Shown here: in pieces, positions 58,206-64,000 of the stretch
Layout: each line of letters opens with the position of its first letter
Numbering within the stretch: position 1 is the first letter of the stretch
Source: Cupriavidus basilensis OR16
GTDB lineage: Bacteria; Pseudomonadota; Gammaproteobacteria; Burkholderiales; Burkholderiaceae
DNA: 64,000 bases
NCBI RefSeq assembly: GCF_000243095.1
Contig: NZ_AHJE01000040.1
Location: 1 to 64,000, forward strand
Direction: 5' to 3'
Made by a program: the position numbers and the translations under genes
Notes under the pieces: model-generated
Databases searched by the model: none
The model's input: the letters and a program-made list of their open reading frames with translations, nothing else
Told to the model about the DNA's origin: nothing

Positions 58206-60782
58206 TCAGCCATGATCGGCACCAAGGCCCAGCTTGCGCGCGGCAACGAAGGCCTCGTAGCGGCTCGAAACATCGAGCTTGTTGAAGATCATCCTGAGGT
58301 TCCACTTGACGGTCTGGACGCTGATGTTCAGCGTGAGCGCAATCCGTTTGTTTGACATGGCCTGCTCCAGTAACGCCACGATCTCCTGCTCGCGCCGGGT
58401 CAGCACGGAGCACTCGGCCGCTGCTGCGGGCACCGGCGAAGTCGGCGTATCCCTGGCGGCCTGAGCGCCATCTGGTGCAACGCCGGTCCCCGCCCCGGTC
58501 AGCCGGGTAAGGTAAGAGCACATTGCATCGCCGCAGCCGCTGGCCAGGCGCTGCAGCATGGCCACCGTCCTTGTCCCTTCATCCAAGACGGTCCGCACTA
58601 GCCCCAGACGGTATCCCGCGGCGAGCGCCGCGCGCAGGTATTCGGTGGCCTCGGACTCGCGTCCCAGCTCTTCCAGCACCCTTGCCTCAAGCAGATCGGC
58701 GCTCACCAGGAACGCACCCCTGCCGTACTGCGCAGCGGTGCCACGCACCGTCGCCAGCGCTTGCAGCGCCTTCTTCGGCTGGTGCCGGGCCAGCGCAAGA
58801 CGGGCGCGCGAGCCCGCCGCCAGCATGCCGATCTCGGCATCGCGCGGGCTGGTTCCCGCAAAGCACTGCGCAAAATCGTCAAGCGATGCCTGCAGGCATT
58901 CAGCATGGCGCAGGTCGCCATCTCCGAGCGCAATGCGCAACTGCTCGGCTACCAGATGCGCCGCGCAACGATCGATGCCGAGGTTGCGCAGATGCGCCTC
59001 TTGCTCGACAAGATAGTCCACGGCCTGGCCCCGCATGCCGCCCGCCAGCAGCAGCCTGGCGTGACACAGTGCCACACGAAGCATGATGTCAGGGGACGAA
59101 ATGCGCAGCATGTCAAGGCGGTTTGCCAGCAGCTCGCGCGCACCATCGAGCCGATCCAGCTCATATAGCGTGTCGGCCAGCACAGCCGCGCACATGCATG
59201 CGCTGACCGAGCGCCGGCCGTAGCGTGCTTCCGCCTGCTCGAGCGCACACGCTGATCCGCTCGGCCTCATCTGGCTTTCCTTCCAGCAGGCAACCACCGG
59301 CCATGGCGGCGGCGGCAATCAGCGCCAGCTCGGCAGATGCGATGCGGGTGGCGCGAGCCGCCGGACCGTTGTAGAGGCGACGGGCTTGTGCATGGCGTCC
59401 CTCGGCGCTCAAGCAGCGGATGGTCAGGGCGACACGCAAATGCTGCGCCAAGGGATGGCCGAGTCGCGTCTCCTCGAGCGAGCGCAGGATGATATGCGCA
59501 CCTTCCACGTCGTCATGCTGCACGGCGAGCATGGCCTTCAGCAAGCCGATTTGCGGCGAATCCTCCGTTGCAGTCCTGGCCGATTCAAACGCAGCGATCC
59601 ACTTCCCTACCTTGGACGCTCGACCGGTCATGACACAAGCCCAGGCGGCCAGCAATGCAAGACGGGGATGGTGCGAGAGCCGTTCTGGCGGCACGCGATC
59701 CACCCAGCGCAGGAAGGCGCCGAGCTGGATGATGCTGCTCAATGGCGGCGTGGAGCCCTCCAGCAGTTGCACCACCGGCTCGAACGCGTCACCCAATAAC
59801 GCATGGTGCATGGCCTCCGCCAGCGCACCATGCTGCGCAAACCATTGCGCCGCGCGGCAGTGCAGACCGCGCACGTCCACCCCGTCCTGCTCCAGGCGCT
59901 TGCTCAGGTACTCCGCGAACAATGGGTGGAACCGGTACCAGTGATACTGGTCCTTCGTGTCCACCGGCAGCAGGAAGAGATTGCGCGCATCGATTGCCGC
60001 GATCATCTCGGCCGCCCGCGCGAACTCTGTGACATATGCCGCGACCTCCGGACTGAAGCGGCGCAGCACCGAGACACGCAGCAGGAAGGCGAACAAATCC
60101 GGCGGCAAATCCGCAATCACGTCCTCGGACAAGTAAGCCGCGAGATCTACGCTCTTTGGGCCCAGCGCCCGCGGCCGCGAGCGAGCGCGGGGACTTGCCT
60201 TTAGCGAGATCGATACCAGTTGAAGCCCGATGGCCCAGCCGTCGGTCAGGTCATGAATCCGCTTGGCGGTATCGAGATCGACCTTCGGATCCAGGTGGAC
60301 CTTCAGGAAGGAAAAGTGGCATCGACCAATGCCTGCATCAGGGCGATGGTGGCGGCGTCCGTGATGTGATGCACATCGTCGATCAGCAGGTACAACTCCC
60401 TCTGGCTGCGCGCCAAGGCGTTGACAAGGATCCGCGCCACTTCATGAGGGGCACGCTCCGACGCGCCGGGCATTGCCTGATCCGCATCGGGCAACAGGCC
60501 TGCCCATTGCAACGCGGCGTGCAAGGTAGCACAGAACCGGGGCAGCGCGTTGTCGTCGAGAGCAAGCGCCAGCCACACCACGTCCGCACCCGACTTGACG
60601 AGTTCCCGGCGCCACTGCGCCATCAGCATGGTCTTGCCGAATCCCGCGCTCCCGGTGATAAGCGCCAGCTTTCGGTGCTGCTCCTGCACGAGACGCGCGA
60701 TCAGGCGATTGCGCGGGATGGCGCGCCTGCCGAGGCGGGGCGTAGCATGCTTGACGGCAACGGGGGACGGTGATGGTTCCAT
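58206..60782 (-). pseudogene. Broken MalT-like LuxR-family activator
   Basis: A homologue of the regulator at 36732, now split over three frames. The N-terminal piece (60782 to about 60308) has Walker A TGSAGFGKT and Walker B LYLLIDDVHHI. There the frame ends soon after ALVDATF and resumes in another frame as LKVHLDPKVDLDTAKRIHDLTDGWA, so about 40-50 codons are missing. The middle piece ends its useful frame near 59250. There ERISV passes into another frame as ALEQAEARYGRRSV, with only a small indel. The C-terminal piece holds TPR-like helices and the LuxR helix-turn-helix (LTRREQEIVALLEQAMSNKRIALTLNISVQTVKWNLRMI) and stops at 58206. As read it is inactive. Confidence 0.85.
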
Positions 60783-61294
60783 ACGGGTTATGTCTCTGGC
60801 ATTCTCGTCTGACGCGCCGGCACAGCACTGATGCCCGCTGCGCTATTTGCGTGCGCAAGGTGAAGAGGAACAGGTCCGCTGCCGCCGCCCCCTGGTTCCG
60901 CTCTCCTGCCCCCTCAGAAGCACTCCTTTAGGAGTGGGCATCTCATGCCACCACGCATTAATATGGATTGTCCGTGCACCGTGGAAGGAAGCCTTGGGGG
61001 GATTCCATCATGCGTGGCGGCAGCCTTCATCGCGAAAGCCGGAGCAGCGGCAGCTGCCCGGTATGCTGGCGCCTCATTGGGCGCACCACGGTGAGCGGCA
61101 CGCGAAGGCATCCTGCATGGTGCGGCGTAGATCGGTCACCCCCCGATTTGGGGTGGTTCAGCCGGTGGCGCCTACGACATACTCTTTTGCATCCGCGAGG
61201 CCGCCACTGGCGCCTCCGCGTATCGTATCGATAACGTCAAGACTCCGGTCGGCTGCGTGATGCCGCAGCAAGCGCCGGGGCAACGGAGACAAGC
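60783..61294. other. Divergent non-coding gap between the LuxR pseudogene and the ligase gene
   Basis: About 510 bases with no convincing gene. CACTCC (60921-60926) and GGAGTG (60931-60936) form a short inverted repeat around TTTA. CGTATCG followed by TATCGATA occurs at 61219-61233 and partly matches the palindrome before the intact LuxR gene. No clear promoter is seen. Confidence 0.5.
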
Positions 61295-62866
<1,572 letters not shown>

Positions 62867-63093
62867 GCTGCCCGGCAGCCCGCCGCTGCCGGCGCAGGCG
62901 GTGCGGCCCAGGCGTAGACCGGCCGTTGCCTATGCCACATCGGCAACGCCCACTTCCCCTCGGCGCCTTGAGGTTTCCCTCAGGCCGAATGCCAACACTG
63001 CAACCCACTATGTACGCATCATCAGAATAGAAATGCAAGCTGTCTTGGATATTGCGGCCACCGGCCCGGATCGACGCACGCTTGCTCTGCAAC

Positions 63094-64000
63094 CTAGTCC
63101 AAAGTGATTCGCGCGCTCGATGCAATACGGCTCCAGATCTGCGCATCGCGCCGCATGAGTCTCCCAAACTCGTCCGGGGCGAGCGCTCCGGGCTCCAGGC
63201 CTTGCCCACGGATGATTTCCAACGTCTCTGGCTTGCTCAGAATGGACATCACCGCCGAAGTGAGCTTCTCAACGACCGCCTTTGGGGTCCCGGCGGGAAC
63301 GAACAAGCCGTACCAGCCGTTTGGCTCGAAGTCGCGGAAGCCGAGCTCCGTGAACGTAGGCACATCGGGAAGCAGCTGCAATCTGCGCTCACCCGTCACG
63401 GCCAGTACCTTGATCTTGGGGGATACCAGGCTGGAGCGGCTGCTGGCCACATCGACAAACGCAGAGCTGACCTGCCCACCCAACAAATCCTGCATCGCAG
63501 GCATGCCACCTTTGTAAGCGACATGGGTCAGATCGACCCCGCCCTGCATCCGCAGCAGTTCGCCGTGCATATGCGAGGATGTCCCGTTGCCATAGGACCC
63601 GTAGCTGAGTTTGCCAGGGTTGGCACGCGCGGCAGCGATGAATGCCCGCGCACTGTTGATACCTGTCGTGGCCGGTACGGCAAATACATCTGCAGAAAGC
63701 GCAACCCGCGCCACCGGGCTGAAGTCCCGGAACGTGTCGTATGGCAGGCTCTTGTAAACGGACTGCAGTTGAACAAGGGGCGTGGCCCCCAATAGCAAGG
63801 TGTAGCCATCGCGCCCGGCCTTTGCCGCAGCCGTAAAGCCAAGCGTGCCACTAGCCCCGGGCTTGTTCTCGACCACAACCGGCTGACCCCATATCGCCGT
63901 CAGTTGATGGCCAATCAGGCGTGCCACGGTATCCGAACCACCGCCAGCCGGGAACGGCACGATCATGCGAATCGGCTTCTGGGGGTAACTCGCGGCTTCG
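63094..64000 (-). CDS. Bug/TctC-family periplasmic substrate-binding protein, 5' end beyond the window
   Basis: A Bug receptor cut by the window edge. The reading frame is open from the edge, giving YPQKPIRMIVPFPAGGGSDTVARL, so the signal peptide lies outside. The remainder has VVENKPGASGTLGF, THVAYKGGMPAMQDLLGG and DVPTFTELGFRDFEP. About 300 residues are visible. It is on the minus strand, convergent with the acyl-CoA ligase gene. Confidence 0.92.
   Translation of the reverse strand, partial: EAASYPQKPIRMIVPFPAGGGSDTVARLIGHQLTAIWGQPVVVENKPGASGTLGFTAAAKAGRDGYTLLLGATPLVQLQSVYKSLPYDTFRDFSPVARVALSADVFAVPATTGINSARAFIAAARANPGKLSYGSYGNGTSSHMHGELLRMQGGVDLTHVAYKGGMPAMQDLLGGQVSSAFVDVASSRSSLVSPKIKVLAVTGERRLQLLPDVPTFTELGFRDFEPNGWYGLFVPAGTPKAVVEKLTSAVMSILSKPETLEIIRGQGLEPGALAPDEFGRLMRRDAQIWSRIASSARITLD

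Overview
The window is GC-rich DNA, densely packed with catabolic genes. Its content (many Bug/TctC-type periplasmic receptors, CaiB/BaiF CoA-transferases, acyl-CoA dehydrogenases, an imuA-imuB-dnaE2 cassette and IclR regulators) suggests a Burkholderiales bacterium. Cupriavidus or a close relative is my best guess, by inference from gene style only. I see no rRNA, tRNA, CRISPR array, replication origin or complete insertion sequence.

Layout. 0-6 kb: a sigma-54 activator with a V4R sensor, a divergent patatin-like lipase, a CoA-transferase, a small protein and a 1-Cys peroxiredoxin. 5.6-19.97 kb: an isoprenoid-catabolism island. It has a broken MocR regulator divergent from a degradative HMG-CoA reductase (mvaA), which lies upstream of a two-helix membrane protein and a TctA-like permease. 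A convergent Bug receptor follows, then an acyclic-terpene (atu-type) operon atuC-D-E-F-A with a divergent IclR regulator. 20-26 kb: a DUF2167/TPR/lipoprotein envelope cluster, small stress proteins and an EamA exporter. 26-34.2 kb: a broken chemotaxis receptor and an SOS mutagenesis cassette (LexA box, imuA, imuB, broken dnaE2). 34.2-36.5 kb: a transposon-end-like repeat cluster beside a doubly truncated acyl-CoA dehydrogenase and a frameshifted CoA-transferase. 36.7-63 kb: a large acyl-CoA catabolic region bounded by two MalT-like LuxR regulators, the first intact and the second broken. It holds two paralogous modules (acyl-CoA dehydrogenase, SCP2-type thiolase, SDR dehydrogenase), the second extended by a split MaoC hydratase pair. 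It also holds further CoA-transferases, an acyl-CoA dehydrogenase, an acyl-CoA ligase, Bug receptors, and IclR and AraC regulators.

How the genes work together. In the left half, mevalonate would be taken up and oxidised to HMG-CoA, and acyclic terpene acids would be handled by geranyl-CoA carboxylase-type chemistry. The HMG-CoA lyase that both would need is not in the window. In the right half, an acid would be activated by the ligase or by CoA transfer, then taken through dehydrogenation, hydration, oxidation and thiolysis. The substrate cannot be read from sequence.

The most striking feature is damage. Eight otherwise well-conserved genes each carry one or more small internal deletions or single-base shifts, and a ninth is truncated at both ends. 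The missing pieces run from one base to probably a few hundred. Most flanking sequence still reads as good protein, so the events are recent or are assembly artefacts. The dnaE2 lesion is the most consequential, because it sits in an otherwise intact SOS mutasome operon.
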